Shown: piece by piece, positions 19,761 through 28,794 of the stretch
How positions within the stretch are numbered: the first letter of the stretch is position 1
Layout of the letters: every line of letters begins with the position of its first letter
NCBI RefSeq assembly: GCF_020883495.1
Contig: NZ_CP086610.1
Location: forward strand, 1,655,501-1,719,500
DNA from: Shinella zoogloeoides
Lineage (GTDB): Bacteria > Pseudomonadota > Alphaproteobacteria > Rhizobiales > Rhizobiaceae
DNA: 64,000 nucleotides
Reading direction: 5' to 3'
The notes under the pieces: model-generated
Database searches by the model: none
The model's input: only the letters and a program-made list of their open reading frames with translations
What the model was told of the DNA's origin: nothing
Translations under genes and position numbers: made by a program

Positions 19761-19790
19761 CGGGCGGAGCGATGGAAATCGTTCCGCCCG
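19761..19790. terminator. Terminator between patatin gene and CBS gene
   Basis: 13-bp stem (19761-19773 and 19778-19790, one G-T pair) with a GGAA loop between two convergent genes. The U-tract is poor on both sides. Confidence 0.65.
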
Positions 19791-19809
19791 AAACCGTTCC
19801 GGCGGTCGA

Positions 19810-20238
19810 TCAGCCGGAGATATAGGCCTTGATGGCGTCGGCCTCGTGCTGGATGGCGCGGATGTGGGATTTCACCACGTCGCCGATCGAGATGATGCCG
19901 ACGAGGCGCCCTTCCTTCTCCACGGGGATGTGGCGGGCGCGCAGGGTGCTCATCATTTCCATGAGTTCATCGACGGTCTGGTCTTCGTCGCAGCGATGGA
20001 CATTGCCCCACATGATGGAGGAAATGGGCTTGTCCAGGCATTCGGCCCCGCTGCGGGCGATGGCGGCCACGATGTCACGCTCGGTCAGGATGCCCGAAAT
20101 ACGGTCGTTGCGATCCACGATGACGATGGCGCCGATGTGATTTTCATGAAGATAGACGGCAGCCTGCCTTACGGTGAGCTGCGGGCCGCCGGTCACGACG
20201 TTGCGGCCTTTCTCGTCCAGTATCGTCCTTACATACAT
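19810..20238 (-). CDS. Two-CBS-domain protein
   Basis: 142 residues made of two CBS domains in tandem (about 10-65 and 75-135), with typical GAIVIVDRNDRISGILTERDIV and HIPVEKEGRLVGIISIGDVV strands. A CBS pair binds adenine nucleotides and usually signals energy state. With no attached enzyme domain it probably acts on a partner protein, not evident here. The N-terminal MYVRTILDEKG is typical of small rhizobial CBS proteins. Confidence 0.93.
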   Translation of the reverse strand: MYVRTILDEKGRNVVTGGPQLTVRQAAVYLHENHIGAIVIVDRNDRISGILTERDIVAAIARSGAECLDKPISSIMWGNVHRCDEDQTVDELMEMMSTLRARHIPVEKEGRLVGIISIGDVVKSHIRAIQHEADAIKAYISG

Positions 20239-20423
20239 GCGTACCTCCCGTGTGCATCATGACGCTGAGAGGCGGGACATCCGCGCAGGGATGCCCTGCC
20301 AGTACGTGGGCCATCCCCTTCCTCCTGAAGGATGCTGCCCGATTCCGGTCTGCATGCGCGAACCGGAACAGTGTCATGGTGCGCTACGAAGGAGGCGATT
20401 GCAAGACGTCCGGCGGAGTATCG

Positions 20424-21167
20424 TTAATCGCGGCGGCCGCCCTCGCCCGTCACCACGTCGAACAGCGGGAAGAAGAGGAAGCCGAAGAGGAAGCCGCCAA
20501 TATGCGCCTCCCAGGCCACAGCGCCCCCTTCGACCGGGCCGAAGAGCTGGCCCACGCCGATGAGGAAATTGGTGAGGAACCAGATGCCGGAAAAGACGAG
20601 GACCGAGCGATTGGCAAGCGCCTCGCGAATTGTGAGGCGCCGGTTGAGATGGGCGAACTGCCGGCTGACGCGCCCGCTCGGCGAGAAGACGAACCGCGCG
20701 GCCGCCCCCATGAGGCCGGACACGACACCGGAAGCGCCGACGACGAGGATCATCGTTCCCCAGTGCAGTGCCGTGTGGAAGGCGACGGCCGCCACGGCGG
20801 AAAGACACCAGAACAGGAAGAAGCGGAAAGGCCCGATGCGGCGCACGACCGGCGCGCCGAAGGCGACCATCCAGAAGCCGTTGAAGATCAGGTGCTCCCA
20901 GCCGCCGTGCAGCAGCGAATAGGTGATCGGGCTCCAGAGCCAGCCGAGATCCTGATCGGCGAGCGGAACGGTGTAGCGCGCCGGAACGAAGGCGAACCGC
21001 AGGAGCACGAACTCATCGGTATAGGGCGACAGGATATAGGTGCGTACCAGATGGATCAGCGTCAGCAGACCCAGCATGAAAACGAGGCTGCCCGGCAGGT
21101 TGAAGGCTGGTTCCCGCTTGCGGATTTCCGGCGCGCCCACCTGCGCTCCGATGTCGTCGCCACTCAT
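20424..21167 (-). CDS. Rhomboid-family intramembrane serine protease
   Basis: 247 residues with about six membrane segments. The rhomboid core is visible: LLHGGWEHLIFNGFWM (loop and HxxxN in the second helix), catalytic Ser in GASGVVSGLMG, and catalytic His in AHIGGFLFGFLF. It would cleave membrane proteins within the bilayer. The start at MSGDDIG is selected because upstream residues in the longer frame are not membrane-protein-like. It is divergent from the PAS_5 gene. Confidence 0.92.
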   Translation of the reverse strand: MSGDDIGAQVGAPEIRKREPAFNLPGSLVFMLGLLTLIHLVRTYILSPYTDEFVLLRFAFVPARYTVPLADQDLGWLWSPITYSLLHGGWEHLIFNGFWMVAFGAPVVRRIGPFRFFLFWCLSAVAAVAFHTALHWGTMILVVGASGVVSGLMGAAARFVFSPSGRVSRQFAHLNRRLTIREALANRSVLVFSGIWFLTNFLIGVGQLFGPVEGGAVAWEAHIGGFLFGFLFFPLFDVVTGEGGRRD

Positions 21168-21460
21168 GACCGATCCACCAAATTCATAAAACAGAATCGC
21201 GCTTATACAGAGAAAAGAAAGGCCGTGCAGCTTTCGCTGACGGCCGATGCCCCCAATCCCCGGGGCGGAAGTCGATGTGCAGTAAACCATTCCCTCGCGG
21301 AGGGATGAGTGGATACTTCCCCAAGCCGCCCCCAGGCGCAATCGAAACCAATCGTTAACCTTAATATCGCGGTGGCACGAAACTCGCTCCGTCTTGGTCA
21401 GCAGCACCGTTCGCCGCCCCGGGCGTGCCGTAACGGAACAGACAGGACAGGAAGACGACC

Positions 21461-22096
21461 ATGCAGACGAAGGCCGCGACGGCGCTTTACGATTATTGGA
21501 CACGCCAGCGCGGCGAGCGCGCTGTCCCGCTGCGCAGCGCCATCGAACCGGCGGATATCGCGGCGATCCTGCCGGATGTCTTCATTCTGGAGGGCGGCCA
21601 GCCGCAGCCTCCCTGCTTCCGGCTTGCCGGCACGCGCCTGTGCGCGCAGTTCGGCCGGGAGCTTAAGGGGCTGGATTTCGCGGCACTTTTCGCCCCCGAC
21701 CAGCGCGGCCGGATCGCGAAGGTCGCAGACAACGTCATGACGCAGGCCATGCCCGCGGTCCTGCGGGTGCAGCTCGTGGACGGCGCGCTGGACACGACCG
21801 AGGCGGAAATCGCGCTGCTGCCGCTCGCGACGACGGCCCGGACGGCGGACCGCATCATCGGCGCCTTCGCTCCCCTGCCCGGCCAGCGCCAGCCGCTTTC
21901 GGCCTTCCGCTATGCCACGCTCGGATCCCTGTCCGTCATCGACCCGGCCCGCATGCACGACCTTGCCGGCAACCGCCCCGCAATCCCTGTGCCGACTTCC
22001 GTCATGGCCATGCGGCCGGCCGGTTTCGGCCAGAAGGTCAGCCAGGTCATGCACCTGCGCATCTTCGAGGGCGGCCGGCGGCCCGAGGAAACGTAA
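21461..22096 (+). CDS. PAS_5-type PAS domain protein
   Basis: 211 residues of the PAS_5 family found in Rhizobiales: LYDYWTRQRGERAVPLRSAIEPADI at the start and a PAS core with FRLAGTRLCAQFGRELKGLDFAALF. There is no kinase, cyclase or other output domain, so it probably senses a small ligand and acts through a partner. GACAGGAAG precedes the ATG. It is followed about 125 bases later by the PilZ gene on the same strand; both may belong to envelope or c-di-GMP signalling, but this is inference. Confidence 0.88.
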   Translation: MQTKAATALYDYWTRQRGERAVPLRSAIEPADIAAILPDVFILEGGQPQPPCFRLAGTRLCAQFGRELKGLDFAALFAPDQRGRIAKVADNVMTQAMPAVLRVQLVDGALDTTEAEIALLPLATTARTADRIIGAFAPLPGQRQPLSAFRYATLGSLSVIDPARMHDLAGNRPAIPVPTSVMAMRPAGFGQKVSQVMHLRIFEGGRRPEET

Positions 22097-22165
22097 GGGC
22101 ACAGCCAGGACAAACCGCGCGAATGCCGGCCCGTGGCGATATTTCCAGTTGCGGCAAACCTTCTG

Positions 22166-22183
22166 TTAACCTCGAAAGGTTAA
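22166..22183. promoter_or_regulatory. Inverted repeat upstream of PilZ gene
   Basis: Perfect 6-bp arms TTAACC and GGTTAA with TCGAAA between, ending 38 bases before the PilZ ATG. It resembles a dimeric regulator site. It is not a CtrA box (TTAA-N7-TTAA), because the spacing is 10. Confidence 0.4.
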
Positions 22184-22221
22184 AGCTTGGAAACAGTTTG
22201 GATGATCAGGCTCGCGTGTTC

Positions 22222-22818
22222 ATGTATTCCTTTCAGCAAGCAACGCCCGCCCGGAAACCCCAGCCCGACCAGCGCAGCTTCCAGCGCGTCGCGGTGAATC
22301 TTTCCGGCCGCCTGATGCTCGCCAGCCACGACGAATACGACTGCACCGTCATCGACATGTCGCCGGGCGACGCCAGCTTCGTCTGCACCGCGCGCCCCCG
22401 CATGGGCGAGCGCATCATCGCCTATGTCGACCACCTCGGCCGCATCGAGGGCACCGTCGCCCTTCTCGGCGACCAGGGCTTCGCCATCCAGCTCAACGCC
22501 ACGGACCGCAAGCGGGAAAAGCTCGCCGCCCAGCTCACCTGGATCGCCAACAAGCACGAACTCGGCCTGCCGGAAGACCGCCTCACCCCGCGCAACACGC
22601 GGACCGACCTGACGCTCGACGACGGGCGGCGCTACCCCTGCCGCATCATCGACCTCTCGCTTTCCGGCGCCGCGGTGGATATCGACGTGCGCCCAGCGCT
22701 CGGCACCCCGGTGCAGCTCGGCAGCATGAAAGGCAAGGTCGTGCGCCACTTCCAGGAAGGCGTCGCCATCGAATTCTCCTCCGTCCAATCCCGCGAGGCG
22801 CTAACCTCGTTCCTGTAG
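22222..22818 (+). CDS. Tandem PilZ-domain protein (c-di-GMP receptor candidate)
   Basis: 198 residues with two PilZ-like domains. The first (about 16-100) has RSFQR (R18, R22) but its second motif reads DMSPGD (45-50), lacking the final Gly of the (D/N)xSxxG consensus. The second (about 118-195) has RLTPR (120-124) and an intact DLSLSG (144-149). So the second domain looks able to bind c-di-GMP and the first is doubtful. There is no output domain. A GTG two codons upstream (22216) is an alternative start. A diguanylate cyclase gene lies at 60.3-61.5 kb. Confidence 0.88.
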   Translation: MYSFQQATPARKPQPDQRSFQRVAVNLSGRLMLASHDEYDCTVIDMSPGDASFVCTARPRMGERIIAYVDHLGRIEGTVALLGDQGFAIQLNATDRKREKLAAQLTWIANKHELGLPEDRLTPRNTRTDLTLDDGRRYPCRIIDLSLSGAAVDIDVRPALGTPVQLGSMKGKVVRHFQEGVAIEFSSVQSREALTSFL

Positions 22819-22852
22819 CGTTTCAGAACGTTCGACAGCCGTAACCGTTTCG

Positions 22853-22874
22853 AAAAGGCCCCACGGGGCCTTTT
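22853..22874 (+). terminator. Terminator of PilZ gene
   Basis: AAAAGGCCCC/GGGGCCTTTT, a perfect palindrome with AC at the centre, 34 bases after the stop and followed by GCTGTTT. Confidence 0.85.
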
Positions 22875-23286
22875 GCTGTTTCAGGCTGGCCTCAAAAGAA
22901 TCAAAAAAATCTGCGTCCGCCAAATCGATCCCCGACCGTCCTGTATGCTCGCGAGACAAGCACGATCTCCACCAAGCATTGCGGCAGCCGACGCTACGCC
23001 ACGAAACAGGCGCCGCGGTAAGCGACAGAACGACCGAGACCACGCCATTTTTCCGCAAAAATCCCCGTAAAATCAAATATATGGCATGAAATCGCCAACC
23101 TATCCGGCGCAGGCATTTCATTCAATTTTTAATCAAAAGCGATTCAAATACAGATAAAATCAATTTCGAATTTTATTCTTATTTTGTACTTATACGATCT
23201 TGATTTGAACTAAGTTATACTTCGGCTTTTCGCGTAGGATCAAAACATACGTGTCATTGTGACCTCATCAAACGGGGACAAACACA
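22875..23286. other. AT-rich gene-free stretch before the exported cysteine protease gene
   Basis: About 410 bases without a supportable gene. From about 23060 to 23240 the composition becomes strongly AT-rich (runs of AATTT, ATTTTATTCTTATTTTG), unlike the rest of the window. It holds several possible -10 hexamers such as TATACT near 23217. It is likely the promoter region, perhaps with bound nucleoid proteins, of the gene starting at 23287. Confidence 0.5.
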
Positions 23287-23886
23287 ATGACAAAAACGAT
23301 CAAGACAGGGACGCTTGCCTTCCTCTTCTCTCTTGTCGCGGCGCAGGCCGCCATGGCGCTGCCGGCGAACACGCCGCTGGCCGGCGCGACCAACCAGCCC
23401 ATCGGCCATTACGAATTCTGCAAGCAGTACAGCGACGAATGCGGCCCCAACGGCAAGGACGACGGCCCGCTCAAGCTGACGCAGGAAAACTGGCAGACCA
23501 TCCTCAACGTCAACTACGCCGCCAACACCGACTACGTGCCGATGACCGACATGGAAATCTACGGCACGGAGGAAAAGTGGACCTACCCGGACGGCGCGGC
23601 GGACTGCGAGGACTACGTCCTCATCAAGCGCAAGCACCTGATGGAAGCCGGCATTTCTCCGTCCAACCTGCTGATCACCGTCGTGCTGCAACCCAACGGC
23701 GAAGGCCATGCCGTGCTCACCGTGCGCACCGATCGCGGCGACTTCGTGCTCGACAACATGCGCAACAAGGTCCTGCTCTGGTCTGAAACCGAATACCGCT
23801 TCCTCAAGCGCCAGTCCTCGGCCAATTCCGGCAAGTGGGTGAAGCTGCAGGACGGCCGCGCCGAAGCTGTCGGTAGCGTCAAGTAA
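23287..23886 (+). CDS. Exported transglutaminase-like cysteine protease (BTLCP)
   Basis: 199 residues with a signal peptide (about 1-24, LAFLFSLVAAQAAMA). The mature part matches the bacterial transglutaminase-like cysteine proteinase family (DUF920): catalytic Cys in AADCEDYVL, His in GHAVLTV, and Asp in FVLDNM. LapG, the best-known relative, clips large adhesins under c-di-GMP control together with LapD. No LapD, adhesin or type I secretion gene is visible here, so the substrate is unknown. Rhizobiales carry several stand-alone members. It has its own AT-rich promoter region and a strong terminator, so it is monocistronic. Confidence 0.9.
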   Translation: MTKTIKTGTLAFLFSLVAAQAAMALPANTPLAGATNQPIGHYEFCKQYSDECGPNGKDDGPLKLTQENWQTILNVNYAANTDYVPMTDMEIYGTEEKWTYPDGAADCEDYVLIKRKHLMEAGISPSNLLITVVLQPNGEGHAVLTVRTDRGDFVLDNMRNKVLLWSETEYRFLKRQSSANSGKWVKLQDGRAEAVGSVK

Positions 23887-23967
23887 TCCACGACTTGCCC
23901 GGCGACACCGCCGGACACGAAAAAGGGCCCGGTCAGTCCCCCAATCCCCGTCCCCGACCAAGGCCCT

Positions 23968-24006
23968 GCGGCCGGTTCTCCTGTCCCGGAACCGGCCGCT
24001 TTCTTT
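23968..24006 (+). terminator. Intrinsic terminator after BTLCP gene
   Basis: 11-bp perfect stem GCGGCCGGTTC/GAACCGGCCGC with a 10-nt loop, followed by TTTCTTTT. Confidence 0.9.
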
Positions 24007-24105
24007 TCCGCCCCCTCGCCCGGCCGCATCTCAACCAAAAATTAACCCTGTTCGCAGACGCTCCTGAAAAATCCCCACACGGACGGGAATCGGCGCGAGG
24101 CGAGA

Positions 24106-24867
24106 ATGGCTGCGGTAACGACCGGCAATGAAGAACATGCCCCGCTCATCTCCAACCGCTTCCTCACGCGCCTGACCATCGGCGTCGCAATGCTCGCGAG
24201 CCTGACGGTGGCGATCAGCGTCGGCGGCCGCATGCTCGGCGAACGCATCGCCCTTGCCGGCCACACCGAGAGCACCGAGGCGATCGACGTCGTCATCGGG
24301 CAGGACCAGATCCGCCTGCCGGCCAACACGATCCGCTTCGAGGAAGAGCGACGCACCGGCCGCGCCGAGCGCGTCGACCTCTATCTGACCTGGCCTGAAA
24401 TGAACGGCTACTCCAACGGCGAGCGCGCGCGCTTCAATGACGCGAACCATCCCGAGAGCCTGATTTTCCTCAATCTTTCACAGAGCACCATGTCGCGGGA
24501 CATGTCCGGCCGGCTGGAGCCGATCTACAGCCACCTCTTCGACGACCGCCCCGAACCGGGGCCCGCCGGCCTCACCCGCCAGCCGCTGAAGGAAAATTCC
24601 GGCTATGGCGGCGAGGTTTTCTTCACCGGCATCCTGCCCGACGGCTCCGACTATGCGGTGCGCTGCATGATCCCGGCCGACGATGCGCAGTCGACGAGCG
24701 CCGATTGCCAGCGCGATATCCACATCGGCCGCGATCTTTCCGTGCTCTACCGTTTTTCGAGCAGACTTTTGCCGCAGTGGCGGGCCATGGAGGCGCGCGT
24801 TCGCGACTATCTCGGCCGGTCCCTGATGGAGAACGGCCGCACCGCCTCCGCCATCCGCCCCCGATAA
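24106..24867 (+). CDS. Membrane-anchored hypothetical protein
   Basis: 253 residues. A short cytoplasmic lead is followed by one membrane segment (about 24-42, LTIGVAMLASLTVAISVGG) and a soluble periplasmic domain of about 200 residues with two late Cys (YAVRCMIP, SADCQRDI) that may pair. No family is recognised. Rhizobial genomes often carry a similar gene beside the SPOR-domain carboxypeptidase that follows here, but the sequence does not show function. Confidence 0.75.
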   Translation: MAAVTTGNEEHAPLISNRFLTRLTIGVAMLASLTVAISVGGRMLGERIALAGHTESTEAIDVVIGQDQIRLPANTIRFEEERRTGRAERVDLYLTWPEMNGYSNGERARFNDANHPESLIFLNLSQSTMSRDMSGRLEPIYSHLFDDRPEPGPAGLTRQPLKENSGYGGEVFFTGILPDGSDYAVRCMIPADDAQSTSADCQRDIHIGRDLSVLYRFSSRLLPQWRAMEARVRDYLGRSLMENGRTASAIRPR

Positions 24868-25000
24868 AACAGCACCAATCTCAGAAACCAATGATTCATC
24901 ATAAACCGATTGGTAACGCTGTGCCGCTACTGTGCCCGAAACGGTCGCTCCGGCAGATCACCCGAACGACATGTGCAATCCGAGACTGAAGAGTAACGTA

Positions 25001-26443
25001 GTGTCCCGTTCCGCAATCCTCGATTTCTTCCCCCGCTCCTGTCAGGCTATTGCCAATGCGGCGAAAGGTCTGGCGATGATCGGGATGGTCGCCACCGTCG
25101 CTTTCGCAGCCCCGGCCGCTGCCGCGCCGAAATATGCCGGCATCGTCATCGACGCGAAGACGGGCAAGGTGCTCTACAGTGAAGACGCCGACGCGCTGCG
25201 CTATCCGGCCTCGCTCACCAAGATGATGACGCTGTATCTGACCTTCGAGGCGCTCGAAGCCGGCAAGATCAGCCTCAATTCCCGCGTGCCCTTCTCCAAG
25301 AACGCATCGAGCGAGCCGCCGACCAAGCTTGGCGTACGCCCTGGCAATTCCATCACGGTGGAACAGGCCATCCTCGGCCTCATCACCCGCTCGGCCAACG
25401 ACGCCTCCACGGCGCTCGCCGAATTCCTCGGCGGCTCGGAAGAGCGCTTCGCCCGCCTGATGACGCAGAAGGCCCGTGCGCTCGGCATGACGCGCACCGT
25501 CTATCGCAACGCCAACGGCCTTCCCAACACGGCGCAGGTGACGACGGCGCGCGACCAGGCCCGTCTCGGCATCGCGCTGCGCCAGCATTTCCCGCAGTAT
25601 TATTCCTTCTTCTCCACCCGCAGCTTCCGCTTCGGCAAGCAGGTCATCAACGGCCATAACCGCCTGCTCGGCAGCGTGCGCGGCGTCGACGGCATCAAGA
25701 CCGGCTATACCCGCGCTTCGGGCTACAATCTCGTGACCTCGGCCATGGCCGATGGTCGCAGCGTCGTCGGCGTCGTCATGGGCGGCCGTTCGGGCGGCGC
25801 CCGCGACCAGCAGATGCGCAAGCTGATCGCCGCCTATATGCCGAAGGCCTCGCGCCGCGGCGGTGGCGACCTGATCGCCGAGACCGAGGACGCCCCGACG
25901 CTGACGGCGGATGTCGCAACGACGGCCGTCACCGCCTCCGCCGCTTCGGTCAAGGGCAGCCTCGACCTGCCGGAAAACGGCCCGGTCCCGGCCGGCCGCT
26001 ACAATGAAGGCCGCATCGAGACGGCTTACGCCACCACGGAAAGCAGCTCGGAAGTCGTCGGCAAGCGGGCGCTCGCCGCCACCCTCAAGGTCCAGCGTGC
26101 CGCCGTCGTTCCGCAGGAAGACCTGACGGGCGAAGTGGAAACCACCAACAGCATCGTCGACAACCTGACCACCTCGGCCGTTTCCGAAGCCACGCCCTCG
26201 GGCTGGGTGATCCAGATCGGCGCGACGCCGGACCGTGATCAGGCCAACAAGCTGCTCGAAAAGGCGCAGAACCAGGGCGGCAAGTCGCTCTCCAGCGCAA
26301 AGCCTTTCACCGTGGCGGTCAACAACGGCAGCGAACAGCTCTTCCGCGCCCGTTTCGGCGGCTTCGACAATCAGGATCGCGCGGCAGCCGCCTGCAAGGT
26401 GCTGAAGCGTAAGGGCTTCGCCTGCTGGGCCAGCCAACAGTAA
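25001..26443 (+). CDS. D-alanyl-D-alanine carboxypeptidase with SPOR domain
   Basis: 480 residues from the GTG start. Signal peptide (about 18-42, ending AAPAAAA), then a PBP5/6-type penicillin-binding domain with SLTK (Ser71, Lys74), SAN (Ser131-Asn133) and KTG (233-235). A linker of about 130 residues leads to a C-terminal SPOR domain (about 405-480, WVIQIGATPDRDQANKLLEKA), which binds glycan strands stripped of stem peptides and directs proteins to the septum. It trims the terminal D-Ala of peptidoglycan pentapeptides. The GTG is preferred because GAAGAG precedes it; an in-frame ATG lies at 24971. Confidence 0.92.
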   Translation: MSRSAILDFFPRSCQAIANAAKGLAMIGMVATVAFAAPAAAAPKYAGIVIDAKTGKVLYSEDADALRYPASLTKMMTLYLTFEALEAGKISLNSRVPFSKNASSEPPTKLGVRPGNSITVEQAILGLITRSANDASTALAEFLGGSEERFARLMTQKARALGMTRTVYRNANGLPNTAQVTTARDQARLGIALRQHFPQYYSFFSTRSFRFGKQVINGHNRLLGSVRGVDGIKTGYTRASGYNLVTSAMADGRSVVGVVMGGRSGGARDQQMRKLIAAYMPKASRRGGGDLIAETEDAPTLTADVATTAVTASAASVKGSLDLPENGPVPAGRYNEGRIETAYATTESSSEVVGKRALAATLKVQRAAVVPQEDLTGEVETTNSIVDNLTTSAVSEATPSGWVIQIGATPDRDQANKLLEKAQNQGGKSLSSAKPFTVAVNNGSEQLFRARFGGFDNQDRAAAACKVLKRKGFACWASQQ

Positions 26444-26512
26444 GAACACCGGACCGCGCCGGCAGCGGCGCGTCCCGAACTACCGCCTTGCACCCGCAAC
26501 GGCCACCGGTGA

Positions 26513-26593
26513 GGTATTGCGTACCGGAGGTCGCGGGGGAAGGCCGGCAAGCCCTTCAAAAGGCTCTGCCATCCTCGATTGGGTATTGCGTAC
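26513..26593 (+). repeat. Direct repeat GGTATTGCGTAC upstream of a small gene
   Basis: The 12-mer GGTATTGCGTAC occurs at 26513-26524 and again at 26582-26593, 69 bases apart, both in front of the 90-residue gene at 26604. Each copy is followed by a purine-rich AGG-containing stretch. It could be a paired regulator site. Confidence 0.4.
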
Positions 26594-26603
26594 GAGGCAG
26601 ATC

Positions 26604-26876
26604 ATGGCGATGAACGAGAACCTGTTCGATGTCCCCCCCACAGCGCGCGACGAAAAGCGCAAGTCGCTGAAGGGCACGCTTCACCCGCTGCACGAGGCGG
26701 CGATGCGGATCGCGGATATCGGGCTTGGCCGTTCGCGCAACAAGACGAAGGATCTCGTCGGCATGCTGCTGGCGCACGGCGCACGCGCCTGGCGCTCGGG
26801 CCAGCCTTCGGCCGGCATCCACTTGCATGTCGGCGCAAGCGAGCGCCGCTATCCGGTTCGCCTGCGTCTTCGCTGA
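26604..26876 (+). CDS. Small hypothetical basic protein
   Basis: 90 residues, strongly basic (many Arg, Lys, His), starting MAMNENLFDVPP. It has a central helix-rich part (PLHEAAMRIADIGLGRSRNKTKDLVGMLLAHGARAW). No family is recognised. GAGG precedes the ATG at 7 bases; the ATG two codons later is an alternative. Its stop lies 6 bases from the convergent DUF1489 gene. Confidence 0.65.
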   Translation: MAMNENLFDVPPTARDEKRKSLKGTLHPLHEAAMRIADIGLGRSRNKTKDLVGMLLAHGARAWRSGQPSAGIHLHVGASERRYPVRLRLR

Positions 26877-26882
26877 AACCGT

Positions 26883-27320
26883 TCAGAGCAGGCCGAGTTC
26901 GGCCAGTTCCCGGCGCAGCTCAAGCGGCAGGTCCGCAGCGCCCTCGCCCATGTTCTTCAGATCGCGCGGCGCGTCGTCGTCCGTCAGGTAGCGCCAGCCC
27001 TGGAAGGCACGGCGCGGCTGGAATTCGGTCTCGATGACCTCCGGCCCGAGCACCAGCTCGCAGCGCGAAATCCCGTCGACATCGGTGAAGGTCTTGATGC
27101 CCAGCAATTGCTGACGCGCCTGCACCTGCCCCTTGATCACCCAATAGAGCGAGCCGCCGTCGAGAAGCTCCTGGTCGCGCTTGGGGATCATGCGGGTGAT
27201 GTGGCTGGAATGCGGCTCCATGCCCGCCGCCATCGCGATCAGCGACCGTTCGGACACCCATTCACGCAGATCGTCGATCGAGTCCGCGCCGACACAGAGT
27301 TTGATGAGATGCAGGGCCAT
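26883..27320 (-). CDS. DUF1489 family protein
   Basis: 145 residues matching DUF1489, an alphaproteobacterial family of unknown function: MALHLIKLCVGADSIDDL at the start, HITRMIPKR in the middle, and RRAFQGWRYLTDDDAP near the end. Cytoplasmic and well conserved, with no catalytic motif I can name. It lies downstream of sdaA on the same strand across about 70 bases, with no terminator seen between them. Confidence 0.9.
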   Translation of the reverse strand: MALHLIKLCVGADSIDDLREWVSERSLIAMAAGMEPHSSHITRMIPKRDQELLDGGSLYWVIKGQVQARQQLLGIKTFTDVDGISRCELVLGPEVIETEFQPRRAFQGWRYLTDDDAPRDLKNMGEGAADLPLELRRELAELGLL

Positions 27321-27393
27321 GCCCCTTTGAACGCCCTTGCGGCGGCCCGGTCAAGGGGCCGCCGTGTCGCACTCCACAGCCAAGGCCCGTCGA

Positions 27394-28794
27394 TCAGCAC
27401 TCCACCACGTTGACGGCAAGGCCGCCGGTGGAGGTTTCCTTGTACTTCTCGTTCATGTCGACGCCCGTCTGGCGCATCGTCTCGATGCAGGCGTCGAGCG
27501 GAACGAAATGCGTGCCGTCCCCCTTGATGGCGAGCGAGGCGGCCGTCACCGCCTTCACAGCGCCGAGCGCATTGCGCTCGATGCAGGGCACCTGCACGAG
27601 GCCGGCAATGGGATCGCAGGTCATGCCGAGGTGATGCTCCAGCGCGATCTCGGCGGCATTCTCGACCTGTTCCGGCGAACCGCCCATGACGGCGGCAAGA
27701 CCGGCAGCGGCCATGGCGGAGGCGGAACCCACCTCCCCCTGACAGCCGACTTCTGCGCCCGAGATCGAGGCATTGTGCTTGATGATGCCGCCGACGGCGG
27801 CAGCCGTCAGCAGGTAGTCGCGGATGCCGTCCTGGTCGGCGTCCTCATGGAAATGCAGGTAGTAGCGGATGGTCGCAGGCACGACGCCCGCAGCGCCGTT
27901 GGTCGGCGAGGTGACGACCCGGCCGCCGGCCGCATTCTCCTCGTTGACGGCCATGGCGTAGACCGAGAGCCAGTCGTTGGCGAGCAGCGGATTGGCCTTG
28001 TTGGAGCGCCACTCCTCCTGCAGCTTGTCATGAATGGAGCGGGCGCGGCGGCGCACCTTCAAGCCGCCCGGCATTATGCCTTCGTTCTTCAGGCCCCGGT
28101 CGATGCAGCTCTTCATCGCCTCCCAGATGCGGTCGAGGCCGGCATTCAGCTCCTCGCGCGACATGGTGGCTTCCTCGTTCGCGCGCTTCATCTGCGCGAT
28201 GGTCATGCCGGAACGCTCCGCCATTTCCAGCATCTGCTTGGCCGAGGCGAAGGGGAACGGCACCTTCTTGTCGCTGGAGCGCGCCTTGCTGGCGCGCATC
28301 TGTTCCAGTTCCGTATCGGTGACGACGAAACCGCCGCCGACGGAATAATAGATGCGCTTGAGCAGCAGGCGGTCGTCGCGGTCATAGGCCGAGAAGGTCA
28401 TGCCGTTGGCATGGCCGGGCAGCGGGTTTTTCTTGTCGAAGATCAGGTCGGTCTTCGGCTGGAAGGCGTAGCCCGGATGGCCGGGCGGCGTGATGCGGCC
28501 GGTGCGCTCGACCTCTTCGATGATCGCGTCCATGCGGTCGGGATCGACCGAATCGGGACGCTCGCCCATCAGGCCGAGGATGACGGCGCGGTCGGAGCCG
28601 TGGCCGACGCCGGTATAGGCGAGCGAGCCATGCAGGCTCATGCGGACGGCGGCGACATGCGCGCCGGACGGACGCGGCCAGTCCGAGGAAAGAATCAGGT
28701 CCAGAAAGCGGTTCGCCGCCGACATCGGCCCCATCGTGTGGGAACTCGACGGCCCGATACCGATCTTGAAAACATCGAAAACCGAAAGAAACAT
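27394..28794 (-). CDS. sdaA: L-serine ammonia-lyase, iron-sulfur type
   Basis: 466-residue single-chain enzyme deaminating L-serine to pyruvate and ammonia with an oxygen-sensitive [4Fe-4S] cluster. The N-terminal beta domain begins [18 protein letters not shown]. The alpha domain carries [28 protein letters not shown] and [18 protein letters not shown], which contain the three cluster Cys. The protein ends in Cys (VVEC), matching the tail-in-mouth ligand known in this family. It links serine pools to pyruvate; a complete glycine cleavage operon is elsewhere in this window. Confidence 0.97.
   Translation of the reverse strand: MFLSVFDVFKIGIGPSSSHTMGPMSAANRFLDLILSSDWPRPSGAHVAAVRMSLHGSLAYTGVGHGSDRAVILGLMGERPDSVDPDRMDAIIEEVERTGRITPPGHPGYAFQPKTDLIFDKKNPLPGHANGMTFSAYDRDDRLLLKRIYYSVGGGFVVTDTELEQMRASKARSSDKKVPFPFASAKQMLEMAERSGMTIAQMKRANEEATMSREELNAGLDRIWEAMKSCIDRGLKNEGIMPGGLKVRRRARSIHDKLQEEWRSNKANPLLANDWLSVYAMAVNEENAAGGRVVTSPTNGAAGVVPATIRYYLHFHEDADQDGIRDYLLTAAAVGGIIKHNASISGAEVGCQGEVGSASAMAAAGLAAVMGGSPEQVENAAEIALEHHLGMTCDPIAGLVQVPCIERNALGAVKAVTAASLAIKGDGTHFVPLDACIETMRQTGVDMNEKYKETSTGGLAVNVVEC

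Noticed and set aside
22166..22183. CtrA site before the PilZ gene
   Set aside because: Spacing between TTAA halves is 10, not 7, and the arms are inverted rather than direct.
22801..23121. Minus-strand frame of about 106 codons in the gap after the PilZ gene
   Set aside because: It covers the PilZ terminator, has no ribosome site and unusual composition.
23060..23286. Phage or island boundary suggested by low GC
   Set aside because: Only about 200 bases are AT-rich, with no integrase, att-like repeats or tRNA beside it; a promoter region is simpler.
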